A DNA stretch of 61,132 nt from an uncultured Calothrix sp. GTDB lineage: Bacteria > Cyanobacteriota > Cyanobacteriia > Cyanobacteriales > Nostocaceae. Position 1 is the first letter of the stretch, and each line of letters opens with the position of its first letter. Below the pieces are notes generated by a model. That model worked only from the letters and a program-made list of their open reading frames with translations. It had not been told where the DNA came from and did not search any database. This document shows, piece after piece, positions 1-9,534 of this stretch. The position numbers and the translations under genes were made by a program. The DNA lies in assembly GCA_937973965.1 (NCBI GenBank), contig CALJJQ010000076.1:1-61132 (forward strand), written 5' to 3'.

Positions 1-2016
1 CACAGTTTGTAAACGACCATTATCCCTGGGTACGGCTATGGATAACTCCCCACTTAAGGGATTGGCTAACACCTGCTGAGATTCTTGCAACACGCTCCCC
101 AATCGTACCCCTTGGATATTCAACCGAGCTACCATTCCAGATGGTGTAAACTGGATTGCCGGAATTTGGATGGTTCCCCCCCCCAAATTGATTCCTCCCC
201 CTTGACCAGTAATTTGGGCAATTTGGAAAGGTGTACTAGTTCCCGTGACGGTAAACTGACCGTTGAGACTGGATTGACGTAGGTGGTTGATATTAATATT
301 TTGATTTTGCAGACTTTCAGGATTCAAAAACGGTAAAACCCCGACTCGACTTGTATTCGCAACCAATTGCCAACGGTCATTTTGCCAACTACCATTCACC
401 CGAACTTGACCACCAGCGACACTGGCCACAATATTGCGCAAATCGATATGCCGATTGGGATTGATAATAGTTTCTCCCCTCACCGGATAGGTAGCCGACG
501 GTGCTTCCCAATTCACCCTAGTAGTCACCAAATTGGGTTTCCCAGTTATACCAATAGTTCCTTGAACCGTACCAACTCGTAAACCAGGTGGCACATCGTA
601 TAGGCGAGCGATCGCATCTCCGGGTATATTACTTGCAACCAAGTTAAATCCGATTTGGGGATGATTAACTAATTGAATCTCACCACTACCAGTAATTTTT
701 CCCCCCACCATCGGTGTTGCTTGAATTTGCCTAAACTTCACCAATCCCGTCGCGGGACTAAAATTAAAGTCGGTTTGGGCAGTTTTCACTTTCAAGCGAT
801 CCACTAGTGCGACCTTGACCGTCTTTACATTTCCCTGCAATACCGGATTATCTATTGCTCCATCTAGCTGCAAATTCGCTTGCAAATTTCCCACCACGGG
901 TACAGGTAATTGCAAATCCAAGGTTTTTTGTACATTGGCTGCACTCACGACATCAGTTAGTCCTCGCAAACGAAAACCCGTTTCTCGGTCAATTACTCCA
1001 CTAGCTGTAAACCCGGTTTGACCGTAAACAGAACGAGCATTTTCGAGAATAACTGCTGTTTGATCAAACTTGATATTACCCTGACCCTGGGTAAAGGGGA
1101 GAGGAACACGGGGAATATCCACCTGTAAATCCTTTACCCGGACATTACCAAATAATAACGGTGCAGCACCTGGTTCATATTCCAGCCGTAGATTCCCCCA
1201 AGCTCGACCCTGGGGTAATTTAAAAGGTAAAGGAATTAAATTCGATACATCCTGAGCAGAAATATTTTCCCCTTGGATTTGCAGTTGGGAAGCCAGGTTT
1301 CTGGGAACAATTTCCCCTTGCACCGTCAATCTTTCCCCATTCACCGGTTTCGCTGTCACATCCAATTGCAGTCGTTGATTATCATCAAACAAGCGGACAT
1401 GACCATTGACATCCACAAAACTTAAACTTTGTCCAGTTGCAGCGCTTTTTATGGGTGATTGGTTTTTGAGAATGGCTTGGTTTCCCTGGGGAGAAGGCAA
1501 TAATGTTAATTTACCATTGCGAAACCACAACCGATGTAAATCTGTTCTCAAAGCAGTACCCTTACCGGGAGGACTAATTTTTGTCGTTAACCAGCGTCCG
1601 TTGGTATCTTGCTGAAGATATAGGTAAGGATTAACCAGGGTGACATCCAATAGCAAACGACGATTCCACAGCAAACTCCACAAATCAAAACCCACCTCCA
1701 CCGACTCCACCTGAGCAAAATCTGGATCGGTAGCAGTTGCGGGAATTTGGGATGTATCAAACTCAACCCCTTGCAAGGAGAACCCCTTCACCCGTCCTAA
1801 TTCCACTGGACGATTGAGGCTATTAGTTAAACCTTCTGCTGCTAAAGGAGCCAAATCTTCGTGAATAAATCGATTTAATCGCCAAACTCCCCAACCTAAC
1901 CCAACTAACAACAAACCAGCAAAACCAACACCCACACGACACAATATCAGCAACGATAGCCGATTCTTGGTAACCGTTGTTTGAGAACGATGTTCGGAAT
2001 TAGGAGAATTAGTCAT
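1..2016 (-). CDS. TamB/DUF490 family translocation and assembly module protein, 5' part
   Basis: Reading the minus strand from an ATG at 2016 gives 672 uninterrupted residues to the left edge, so the C-terminal part is missing. Residues about 19-45 form one hydrophobic segment after a short charged tail, as in an inner-membrane signal anchor. The rest alternates short beta-type stretches such as LRLRGLTDVVSAANVQ and GKITGSGEIQLVNHP, the repetitive AsmA/TamB/DUF490 pattern. Family knowledge: such proteins span the periplasm and are linked to outer-membrane protein or lipid delivery; cyanobacterial members are usually well over 1,500 residues. The start is supported by the anchor lying directly behind it. 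No upstream partner is visible because 2017-2912 is non-coding. The family call is good; the exact role in this organism is inference. Confidence 0.85.
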   Translation of the reverse strand, partial: MTNSPNSEHRSQTTVTKNRLSLLILCRVGVGFAGLLLVGLGWGVWRLNRFIHEDLAPLAAEGLTNSLNRPVELGRVKGFSLQGVEFDTSQIPATATDPDFAQVESVEVGFDLWSLLWNRRLLLDVTLVNPYLYLQQDTNGRWLTTKISPPGKGTALRTDLHRLWFRNGKLTLLPSPQGNQAILKNQSPIKSAATGQSLSFVDVNGHVRLFDDNQRLQLDVTAKPVNGERLTVQGEIVPRNLASQLQIQGENISAQDVSNLIPLPFKLPQGRAWGNLRLEYEPGAAPLLFGNVRVKDLQVDIPRVPLPFTQGQGNIKFDQTAVILENARSVYGQTGFTASGVIDRETGFRLRGLTDVVSAANVQKTLDLQLPVPVVGNLQANLQLDGAIDNPVLQGNVKTVKVALVDRLKVKTAQTDFNFSPATGLVKFRQIQATPMVGGKITGSGEIQLVNHPQIGFNLVASNIPGDAIARLYDVPPGLRVGTVQGTIGITGKPNLVTTRVNWEAPSATYPVRGETIINPNRHIDLRNIVASVAGGQVRVNGSWQNDRWQLVANTSRVGVLPFLNPESLQNQNININHLRQSSLNGQFTVTGTSTPFQIAQITGQGGGINLGGGTIQIPAIQFTPSGMVARLNIQGVRLGSVLQESQQVLANPLSGELSIAVPRDNGRLQTV

Positions 2017-2912
2017 GGTGTTTCACAATCTTGAAGACACAGAGGGACACACTCTTACACAGGGTAAACCCAACTGGCACAATATTAGCTGTGCCACTTC
2101 CAGGATACAAACCTATTTATAACTTTGGGTTGAATTTTTTTGACAAATTTAATCCCAAATCTAGCATCTGCGTTCCTCAATAATCCCTAAACCCCCATTC
2201 AACCCCTTGTATTTAGGGAGACAACCTGACGGATCGTCTACATAATTTATCTTTGTCAATTTCGATAATTTTATTTATTTATGCAAGTTTAGTCGAATAC
2301 CTTCAGGAAAATAATTCCAAAATACGAGACCGTGGTATATTGAATGCATTTCTCACAAGGGAGTGATAAGCCTTGAGTTGTGGGTTGATTTTCTTGCCAC
2401 TCCCTACTCCCATCACGGACTACTCACTGAATGTTTGAGGAGTTTGTGAGAAATCCGGGATTATACCAATTTGAGATTTCCTGGCTTAGTTGCACCAAGA
2501 GTGTTTCGGCAAAGCGGGAACCAATTTCACTCCAATTTTGATACATTTTCTGACCCTGCTTCCGAAAGCTCCCCGTCAGGTATCTGCGTGAATAGTCGAA
2601 TCAGATATTCTCACCATCCAATAAGATTTTGGTTTGTGAATTTGCAAACATATTCATTTTTCAAATTATTAGTTAAATATCTTCATCGAAGATACTACTT
2701 CTTCGATTGAGTAGATATTATCGCTAGATATATTTTGTGGAATTTTGACATCTATCCTCAGTCAGAATACAGGATAATACCCAGCGACGATAATTAATAA
2801 TAGGTATGGATTAAATCGATAAACAGGGAAAATCTTAATTAGAAGCGATCGCTGGTGATATGGAGATGATGGGTAGCTGCGGTTAAGTATTCATAGGGGT
2901 TAGGTTGTTGAG
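2017..2912. other. Long intergenic region with dispersed repeats
   Basis: About 900 bases between divergent genes with no convincing coding sequence. It holds a degenerate GAGAC...GTCTAC palindrome near 2218-2242, a pair of inverted TTTCTCACAA/TTGTGAGAAA arms about 100 bp apart (near 2349 and 2442), a CACTCCCTACTCCC-type repeat near 2398, and a segment at 2527-2580 that recurs in inverted orientation near 59281-59340. An open frame at 2471-2710 overlaps these repeats and has no recognisable protein pattern. Confidence 0.6.
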
Positions 2913-3989
2913 ATGAAATTTGGTCAATGGGTTGGTCTTTTTGTTTTGGTCGCTTCTGGATATGTACTGTGGCAAATTCGTCAGTTGATCCTGCTATTTT
3001 TTACTGCGGTGGTTTTGGCTACCGCTTTGAACCAGTTAGTACGTCAGTTTCAAAAAATCAAAATCGTGCGTGCGGGTGCGATTATTCTGAGTTTTCTCGT
3101 TTTGTTAACATTTTTAAGTGTGTTTTTGTGGCTGATTATTCCCCCTTTTAACCAGCAACTACAAGAGCTTTTATTACTATTTCCAGTTGGTATTTCCCGA
3201 TTACAAGAATTCATCAATTATCTGGAAACTTTTCTGGGTCAAAACTATCTCGATTTACCCGATATTAATCGCTTGTTTCAACAAATACAACCCTTCGTAA
3301 CACAGTTTATTACAAGCACTTGGGAAATCATCACGACTTCGATTAATGTCCTCCTGCAAGCTTTATTCGTGATAATTTTGATGTTGATGCTGTTGGCGAA
3401 TCCACCAATGTATCGAGATGGATTTGTGCGGTTTTTTCCTGCTTTTTATCGTCGTCGAGTGCGGGAAATTTTAGCTAATTGTGCGACGGGATTAGAAAGT
3501 TGGACTGTCGGTGCTTTAATCGAAATGGTTTTTATTGCGACTTTAACGGGAATCGGATTATTTATCTTGCAAGTACCTTTAGCATTAGCCCATGCAGTTT
3601 TAGCAGGTATATTAAATTTTATCCCGAATGTGGGACCAACGTTAAGTGTAATATTTCCGATAACGGTGGCTTTAGTGGATGCACCTTGGAAAGCAATTCC
3701 CGTACTTATTTTATATGTAGTCATTCAAAATATTGAAAGTTACTGGTTAACACCGACTGTGATGGCTAAACAGGTATCCCTTTTACCTGCTGTGACGTTA
3801 ACATCTCAAATTATGTTTACAACTTTTTTTGGCGCTCTTGGTTTATTCATGGCGATACCACTTACGGTAGTTGCCAAAACTTGGCTAGAAGAGGTTTTAT
3901 TTAAAGATGTTTTAGATCAATGGCATAATCTTGAAGAGAGTCAAATTCAGAACAAGAATTATCATGAAATTACGCAAAATACAAAATAG
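2913..3989 (+). CDS. AI-2E family (PerM/UPF0118) transporter, first copy
   Basis: 358 residues with the AI-2E exporter family layout: two or three N-terminal membrane helices, a central soluble amphipathic stretch (about 85-135, rich in leucine and glutamine), then a C-terminal block of helices. The family-type stretch LNFIPNVGPTLSVIFP is present around residues 232-247 and PTVMAKQVSLLPAV nearer the C-terminus. Family knowledge: members are inner-membrane permeases, some exporting the AI-2 signal and others Na+/H+ antiporters; the substrate cannot be inferred here. ATG 2913 follows a GGGGTTAGG purine-rich stretch. The P-type ATPase follows 137 bp downstream on the same strand, and a second AI-2E gene lies at 7.3 kb. 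Confidence 0.88.
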   Translation: MKFGQWVGLFVLVASGYVLWQIRQLILLFFTAVVLATALNQLVRQFQKIKIVRAGAIILSFLVLLTFLSVFLWLIIPPFNQQLQELLLLFPVGISRLQEFINYLETFLGQNYLDLPDINRLFQQIQPFVTQFITSTWEIITTSINVLLQALFVIILMLMLLANPPMYRDGFVRFFPAFYRRRVREILANCATGLESWTVGALIEMVFIATLTGIGLFILQVPLALAHAVLAGILNFIPNVGPTLSVIFPITVALVDAPWKAIPVLILYVVIQNIESYWLTPTVMAKQVSLLPAVTLTSQIMFTTFFGALGLFMAIPLTVVAKTWLEEVLFKDVLDQWHNLEESQIQNKNYHEITQNTK

Positions 3990-4126
3990 CGATCATCAAT
4001 TTTTCAATCATATCTTGCGTCAGTTCGATAAGATACAAAAGCCCAAATAATTCCTAATTCTCATGATTACCCCATAACTAAAGTTAGAGACTGAAAACAA
4101 TTTAGATAATACTACAGGTAAAGAAG

Positions 4127-6853
4127 ATGGCAGCAATAGAAAAGGAAATAATTAACTCCAATCAATGGCATCATCTTACTTTTCGGGAAGTAACTCAACA
4201 TTTAGATAGTAATTTAGAAACGGGTTTAAGTTCTGAAGTTATTCGTCAAAGACAGGAACAATTTGGTGCAAATGAACTGAAGGGAAAAGCGGGAACTAGT
4301 CCATTTATCCGGTTTTTGTTGCAATTCCACCAACCATTGCTGTATATCCTGCTAATTGCGGGTGCTGTGAAGGCTTTTTTGGGACAGTGGGTAAATGCTG
4401 GGGTGATTTGGGGTGTCACCCTCATTAACGCCATTATCGGTTTTGTGCAAGAATCAAAAGCAGAAAGCGCGATCGCAGCTTTAGCTTCTGCGGTGAAAAC
4501 AAATGCGACAATTATCCGTGATGGGGAAAAAATCCAGGTTCCCTCGACAGAATTAGTTCCAGGGGATGTTGTTTTACTCGCTTCTGGGGATAAGGTTCCT
4601 GCGGATTTGCGTTTGGTACAAGTGCGGAATTTACAGGTGAATGAATCTGCACTGACGGGGGAATCGATTGCGGTTGAAAAAGATACTCAACCCCTTGATG
4701 GTGATACACCCCTAGCGGAACGCAAAAACATGGCCTACGCGGGTAGTTTTGTCACCTTTGGTACGGGGAAAGGGGTTGTGGTGGCCATTGGGGAAGCAAC
4801 GGAAACCGGTCGTATTTCCCAATTGATGAATCAGAGTACCAGCTTAAAAACTCCCCTCACCCGCAAGTTTGACCGCTTTAGTAAGACTTTACTTTACATT
4901 ATTTTGGGTATTGCCGCTTTCATGTTTGCGGTGGGTTTAGGGTACGGAAAAACCTGGACAGAGATGTTTGAAGCCGCGATCGCCTTTGCTGTGAGTGCGA
5001 TTCCGGAGGGTCTACCCGCAGTAGTGACGGTGACATTGGCTATCGGTGTTTCCCGTATGGCCCGTCGTCATGCCATCGTCCGCAAGTTACCGGCGGTGGA
5101 GACTTTAGGGGGAGCAACGGTCATCTGTTCGGATAAAACGGGCACACTCACCGAAAATCAAATGACTGTACAGGCGATTTATGCTGGTGGGATTAACTAT
5201 ACCATTACGGGGGTGGGTTATGACCCCCAGGGAGAAATTTTCCGGGAGCAGACACCGGTGGATCGGAATGATTCTCCCGCTTTAGCAGCATGTTTACAAG
5301 CTGGGTTATTATGCAATGATTCGCGTTTGGAAACAAAAGCGGGACAATGGCAGGTAATTGGCGACCCGACGGAGGGAGCATTAATCACTGTTGCCAATAA
5401 AGCTGGGTATGAACGCAGTTGGCTAGAAACCGAACAGCCGAGATTAGATGTCATACCCTTTGAATCCGAGTTCCAGTATATGGCCACACTGCATGGTAAT
5501 CGAGAAGGGAAAGCCGAAATCATCTATGTGAAAGGTTCGGTGGAAGCGGTTCTCCAACGTTCTCAGCAGATGGCAGACAACTCAGGAAATTTCACTACAT
5601 TGGAACCAGAAGTAATCCATCAACAGGTAGAAAAAATGGCTAGTCAGGGTTTACGGGTATTAGCCTTTGCCCAAAAACCAGTTCTGGAACCCCAAACCAC
5701 CCTGGATCATGCAGATATCGAAAGCGATTTAATTTTCCTCGGCTTACAGGGAATGATTGATCCACCCCGACCCGAAGCCATTAGAGCCGTACAAGCCTGT
5801 CAAACTGCCGGAATTCAGGTAAAAATTATTACTGGCGACCATGCCGTGACTGCGGCTGCGATCGCTAAAAGTATGGGTTTTAATCATCAACGGGAAGTAT
5901 TGGCATTTACAGGTAGTCAACTAGCCCAAATGGAACCTGAGGAATTTGCCACAGCCATCGAAGACGCTTCCGTATTTGCCCGGGTTGCACCAGAACAAAA
6001 ATTACGCATCGTCGAAGCTCTGCAATCGAAGGGTGAAATTGTGGCCATGACTGGAGATGGGGTGAATGACGCACCAGCTCTCAAACAGGCAGATATTGGG
6101 ATTGCGATGGGGGGTGCAGGTACGGAAGTTGCCAAAGAAGCCTCGGATATGATTTTAACCGATGATAATTTTGCCTCCATCGAAGCTGCGGTGGAGGAAG
6201 GGAGAACCGTTTATCGGAATTTGCTCAAAGCGATCGCCTTCATCTTACCAGTGAATGGGGGTGAATCGATGACCATACTAATCAGTGTCTTGTTGGCCAG
6301 GGATTTACCAATTTTGTCTTTGCAAGTATTGTGGTTAAATATGGTCAACTCTATTGCCATGACCGTACCATTAGCCTTTGAACCAAAATCTTCCAGGGTA
6401 ATGCAGCGACCACCCCGTAACCCCCGTGAAGCTTTACTTTCCCGGAGTTTGGTGAAACGGATTTGTGTGATTTCAATTTTCAATTGGATTTTGATTTTTG
6501 GTGTATTTGAATGGATACGTCAAAGCGGGGGAAGTATGGAATTAGCCAGAACAATGGCAATTCAAGCTTTGGTAGCGGGTCGAGTTTTTTACCTGTTGAG
6601 TATTAGCCAATTGGGAATTGCTCTGATTAACCGTCTACGGGGAATTCAAGAAGCAGTTAGTGATACTTCAGCCATTGTCATGGGTATTATTGCCACCGTT
6701 GTCTTACAAGTTATCTTTAGTCAATGGAATATCATGAATCTCCTATTTTCCACCGCTCCCCTGAATTTAACCCAATGGTTGATTTGTTTTGCCATTGGTT
6801 TACCGATGATTTTAGTTGCCACATTTTGTAACCGATTTGACCCCCTAGATTAA
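4127..6853 (+). CDS. P2-type cation-transporting ATPase
   Basis: 908 residues, full length for the family. In order: N-terminal cation-ATPase domain, TGES actuator loop (177-180), the M4 cation-site motif PEGLP (293-297), phosphorylation motif DKTGT with Asp336, nucleotide-binding domain, hinge TGDGVND (642-648), and a C-terminal membrane block. M5 keeps Asn710 and Glu713 of the calcium-pump site, but M6 reads NMVNS (738-742), so the position of the SERCA aspartate (Asp800) is serine. That points away from a classical two-Ca2+ pump; Na+, K+, Mg2+ or single-Ca2+ transport is possible. Reaction: ATP-driven ion transport through an aspartyl-phosphate intermediate. It sits between two AI-2E permease genes on the same strand, suggesting a membrane or ion-homeostasis cluster. 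Confidence 0.93.
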   Translation: MAAIEKEIINSNQWHHLTFREVTQHLDSNLETGLSSEVIRQRQEQFGANELKGKAGTSPFIRFLLQFHQPLLYILLIAGAVKAFLGQWVNAGVIWGVTLINAIIGFVQESKAESAIAALASAVKTNATIIRDGEKIQVPSTELVPGDVVLLASGDKVPADLRLVQVRNLQVNESALTGESIAVEKDTQPLDGDTPLAERKNMAYAGSFVTFGTGKGVVVAIGEATETGRISQLMNQSTSLKTPLTRKFDRFSKTLLYIILGIAAFMFAVGLGYGKTWTEMFEAAIAFAVSAIPEGLPAVVTVTLAIGVSRMARRHAIVRKLPAVETLGGATVICSDKTGTLTENQMTVQAIYAGGINYTITGVGYDPQGEIFREQTPVDRNDSPALAACLQAGLLCNDSRLETKAGQWQVIGDPTEGALITVANKAGYERSWLETEQPRLDVIPFESEFQYMATLHGNREGKAEIIYVKGSVEAVLQRSQQMADNSGNFTTLEPEVIHQQVEKMASQGLRVLAFAQKPVLEPQTTLDHADIESDLIFLGLQGMIDPPRPEAIRAVQACQTAGIQVKIITGDHAVTAAAIAKSMGFNHQREVLAFTGSQLAQMEPEEFATAIEDASVFARVAPEQKLRIVEALQSKGEIVAMTGDGVNDAPALKQADIGIAMGGAGTEVAKEASDMILTDDNFASIEAAVEEGRTVYRNLLKAIAFILPVNGGESMTILISVLLARDLPILSLQVLWLNMVNSIAMTVPLAFEPKSSRVMQRPPRNPREALLSRSLVKRICVISIFNWILIFGVFEWIRQSGGSMELARTMAIQALVAGRVFYLLSISQLGIALINRLRGIQEAVSDTSAIVMGIIATVVLQVIFSQWNIMNLLFSTAPLNLTQWLICFAIGLPMILVATFCNRFDPLD

Positions 6854-7335
6854 CAGGATTTGGATGGTACAGCTATTCTCCCTCGAGAAATAGAATTTTA
6901 AATTGCGCTTTTGATTGGCAAATTCTTGGGAATAAGCAATTCCATGTGAGGGTTTGAACTGTGGGTTGATAAAAGCATGATTTGTAAAGCCGTGCGCAGT
7001 GCTGCGATGTAGGGCTTTCTGAAAAATTGTCAAGACGCGATATGTTGCGTCTCTATATCTTGCTTGTAATAGAGGGTATTTTAGTCGCCAAAAGTGTAAA
7101 CCAATAGGTATGTAAGGCTGAAAAACCAGGCATTTGTAATTTTTGTCGCCTGTGGAAAGTGGAATGCATTGGCTTCACCAAAAGACTTTTTCCGCAGAAC
7201 ATAGTTATAATTCGGATTTACGAACCAAAATTTGTATACAATCATATTGTGAATTTTTAAATCCAAACAATACATATCAACCATTTTGTTTGAAAATATT
7301 TAAAATTTCCATTGACAAATTTCAAAACATACATA
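6854..7335. other. Intergenic region with one imperfect palindrome
   Basis: AT-rich spacer before the second AI-2E gene. It contains an imperfect AGACGCGATA/TGTTGCGTCT palindrome at 7033-7052, belonging to the GAGACG repeat family seen elsewhere in the window. Small open frames on both strands here (e.g. 7081-7284 minus) have no family pattern and no ribosome-binding site. Confidence 0.5.
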
Positions 7336-8373
7336 ATGGGTAAGCCAACAGTGATAAACTTATTACAGAAAATCACTATTACGAAATTAGTTCGTTATTT
7401 ACTACTTTTTGCTTTAGGTTGGGCAATTGTACAAATCCTCAATTATTTTGCAGATATAATTATTATTTTTACACTGTCAGCATTAATTGCATTTATGCTG
7501 AATTATCCTGTGAAAATATTGCAAAGATTCTTACCCCATGTAGTTGCAGTTGTTATCGTATTTTTAGTGAGTTTATTAATTGTCATTGGCTTTACATTCA
7601 CAATTGGTTTTACAGCTTTAGCACAAGCACAGCAATTAATTAATCAGTTTCCAGATTTTATCAACTTCATTATTTCTTCTTTAGATCAATTGGAGGCATT
7701 ATTACAAAAACGCAATCTGCAAGTAGATTTGAGTGCGATTGAAGCACAACTGCGGAATCAAGCTTTAGCAGGAATCGGCGTGGGAATAGAAACGATTCAA
7801 AATCTTTTTGCTAGTCTTGTGGATATAATTTTGATTGCTGTGGTCAGTTTTTTCATGCTACTGAATGGTGGAAATTTATGGCATTTTATCTTGAAAATAG
7901 TACCTGAAAATTTACGAGATGACCTGACAGTTGCTATCCAAAAAAACTTTCTGGGATTTTTTTGGGGGAGGTTAATTTTATCCGTATTTTTTGGAGCTTC
8001 TGCTTTTGTAGTATTTGTGATTATGCAAGTACCCTATGCCCTGATTTTAGCAACAATTGCTGGAGTATTTGACCTCATTCCGGGAATTGGTGCAACCTTG
8101 GGAATTAGTATTGTGGCTTTAATTGTTTTACCCCAGGGAATATGGCTAAGTGTCAAGGTATTAATTGGCTGTATTTTGTTACAACAGGTAGAAGAAAACT
8201 TATTAATGCCTCGAATTATGCAGGATTCATTGAATATTAACCCGGTAGTCATGTTTTTCGCCTTATTAGTAGGGGCGAAAATTGCTGGTTTAGTAGGAGT
8301 TTTCTTTGCAGTTCCGATTGCAGGGGTCATTATAAGTTTGTTTGCAATGGATGAATTGAAGGCAGAGCCATAA
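7336..8373 (+). CDS. AI-2E family (PerM/UPF0118) transporter, second copy
   Basis: About 345 residues with the same fold as the gene at 2913: two N-terminal helices, a central soluble helix pair (region of LEALLQKRNLQVDLSAIEAQ), and the C-terminal helix block with FDLIPGIGATLGISIVALIV and ENLLMPRIMQDSLNINPV, the most conserved stretches of the family. The two copies are clearly divergent in sequence, so they are paralogues and not a recent duplication. I prefer the ATG at 7336; an in-frame TTG at 7312 would add eight residues, and neither has a clear Shine-Dalgarno sequence. The DUF389 gene follows 125 bp downstream on the same strand. Substrate unknown. Confidence 0.87.
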   Translation: MGKPTVINLLQKITITKLVRYLLLFALGWAIVQILNYFADIIIIFTLSALIAFMLNYPVKILQRFLPHVVAVVIVFLVSLLIVIGFTFTIGFTALAQAQQLINQFPDFINFIISSLDQLEALLQKRNLQVDLSAIEAQLRNQALAGIGVGIETIQNLFASLVDIILIAVVSFFMLLNGGNLWHFILKIVPENLRDDLTVAIQKNFLGFFWGRLILSVFFGASAFVVFVIMQVPYALILATIAGVFDLIPGIGATLGISIVALIVLPQGIWLSVKVLIGCILLQQVEENLLMPRIMQDSLNINPVVMFFALLVGAKIAGLVGVFFAVPIAGVIISLFAMDELKAEP

Positions 8374-8498
8374 AAATAGATATTAGTAGACAAACAAGAT
8401 AATAAATTAGTCAAATTACAAAAATATCAATTCAGGTTTAATATACATATAGAAAGGCAAGTTGAGAATACGATTAATTACATACAAGGTATATAAAA

Positions 8499-9509
8499 AT
8501 GCTCAATTTCAATAATATTCGTTACCGTTTTAATAACTTCAAGAATAAACGTATTTCTCCGGAACAGTTAGAAGCGATGCACAACGGTCTGAGAGCCGAA
8601 TCAACAATCAATCAAAATTACACAGTATTACTAATAGGTTCCTGTGTAATTGCGACTTTTGGATTATTGTCCAACAGTGCGGCGGTCATCATTGGAGCGA
8701 TGATTATTGCACCCTTAATGTTACCGATTCGGGGACTAGCTTTTAGTGCTTTAGAGGGGGATATTTCCCTATTTCGTAAAGCTTTAACAGCAATTATATT
8801 TGGAACCATTTTATCTACAATTTTAGCTTGGTCAATCGGATTATTTGTGGCATTACCAGAATTTGGGAGTGAAATTTTAAGCCGTTCTCGACCAACTTTA
8901 TTGGATTTAGGAATTGCGATCGCAGCTGGAGGAATTAGCGCTTATGCCAAAGTAGAACCCAGGATTTCCGAGAGTTTAGCGGGGACAGCGATCGCAGTTG
9001 CATTAATGCCACCTATATGTGTAATTGGTTTGGGTTTATCCCAGGCAAATTTTTCTTTGGCTCTGGGTGCAACCCTACTTTATCTGACTAATTTACTGGG
9101 AATTAGTTTGTCTTGTATGTTGACATTTTTAATTACGGGTTGTACACCTTTGCAGCGTGCGCGACAAGCTTTAATTTGGACACTAGCGTTCACAGCCATA
9201 CTTTTTATTCCCCTAAGTGTCAGTTTTTTTCAGTTAGTGCGACAAGTGAGATTAGAAGCTAGTATCAGACGAGCCTTATTAAATCGAACTATTACATTTC
9301 AACGGGTAACGTTGCTCAATAGCAGTGTAAATTGGTTAGCAAATCCACCCCAAATCCGCTTAAGTGTACGTACAAAAGAACCAATTACACCTAAACAAGC
9401 CCAACTTTTAGAAGAATTTTTAGAGCGAGAAATGGGTCAACAATTTACGCTGATTTTTGAAGTGGGTCAAGTTGAAGAAGTGAGGGGAGATATGGAACAG
9501 AAACCGTAG
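8499..9509 (+). CDS. DUF389 family membrane protein
   Basis: 336 residues. Residues about 40-230 form five or six membrane helices and contain the DUF389 signature region: NSAAVIIGAMIIAPLMLPIRG, followed by the ISESLAGTAIAVALMPP stretch. The last about 90 residues are soluble and mixed alpha/beta (LLNSSVNWLANPPQIRLSVR...). The function of DUF389 proteins is not established; the small-residue-rich paired GAMIIAPLM/GTAIAVALMPP repeats look like a pore or transporter core, which is inference. It closes the plus-strand run of membrane genes that starts at 2913 and converges on the minus-strand AAA gene, whose stop lies 25 bp away. Confidence 0.85.
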   Translation: MLNFNNIRYRFNNFKNKRISPEQLEAMHNGLRAESTINQNYTVLLIGSCVIATFGLLSNSAAVIIGAMIIAPLMLPIRGLAFSALEGDISLFRKALTAIIFGTILSTILAWSIGLFVALPEFGSEILSRSRPTLLDLGIAIAAGGISAYAKVEPRISESLAGTAIAVALMPPICVIGLGLSQANFSLALGATLLYLTNLLGISLSCMLTFLITGCTPLQRARQALIWTLAFTAILFIPLSVSFFQLVRQVRLEASIRRALLNRTITFQRVTLLNSSVNWLANPPQIRLSVRTKEPITPKQAQLLEEFLEREMGQQFTLIFEVGQVEEVRGDMEQKP

Positions 9510-9534
9510 ATTTGCAAGAAAATAATCCCAAGTG

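Noticed and set aside
2471-2710. 79-residue open frame in the left intergenic region
   Set aside because: It overlaps a dispersed repeat (2527-2580) and ends in an AT-rich stretch; no protein features.
7081-7284. 67-residue minus-strand open frame in the spacer before the second AI-2E gene
   Set aside because: Low-complexity AT-rich translation without ribosome-binding site or family pattern.
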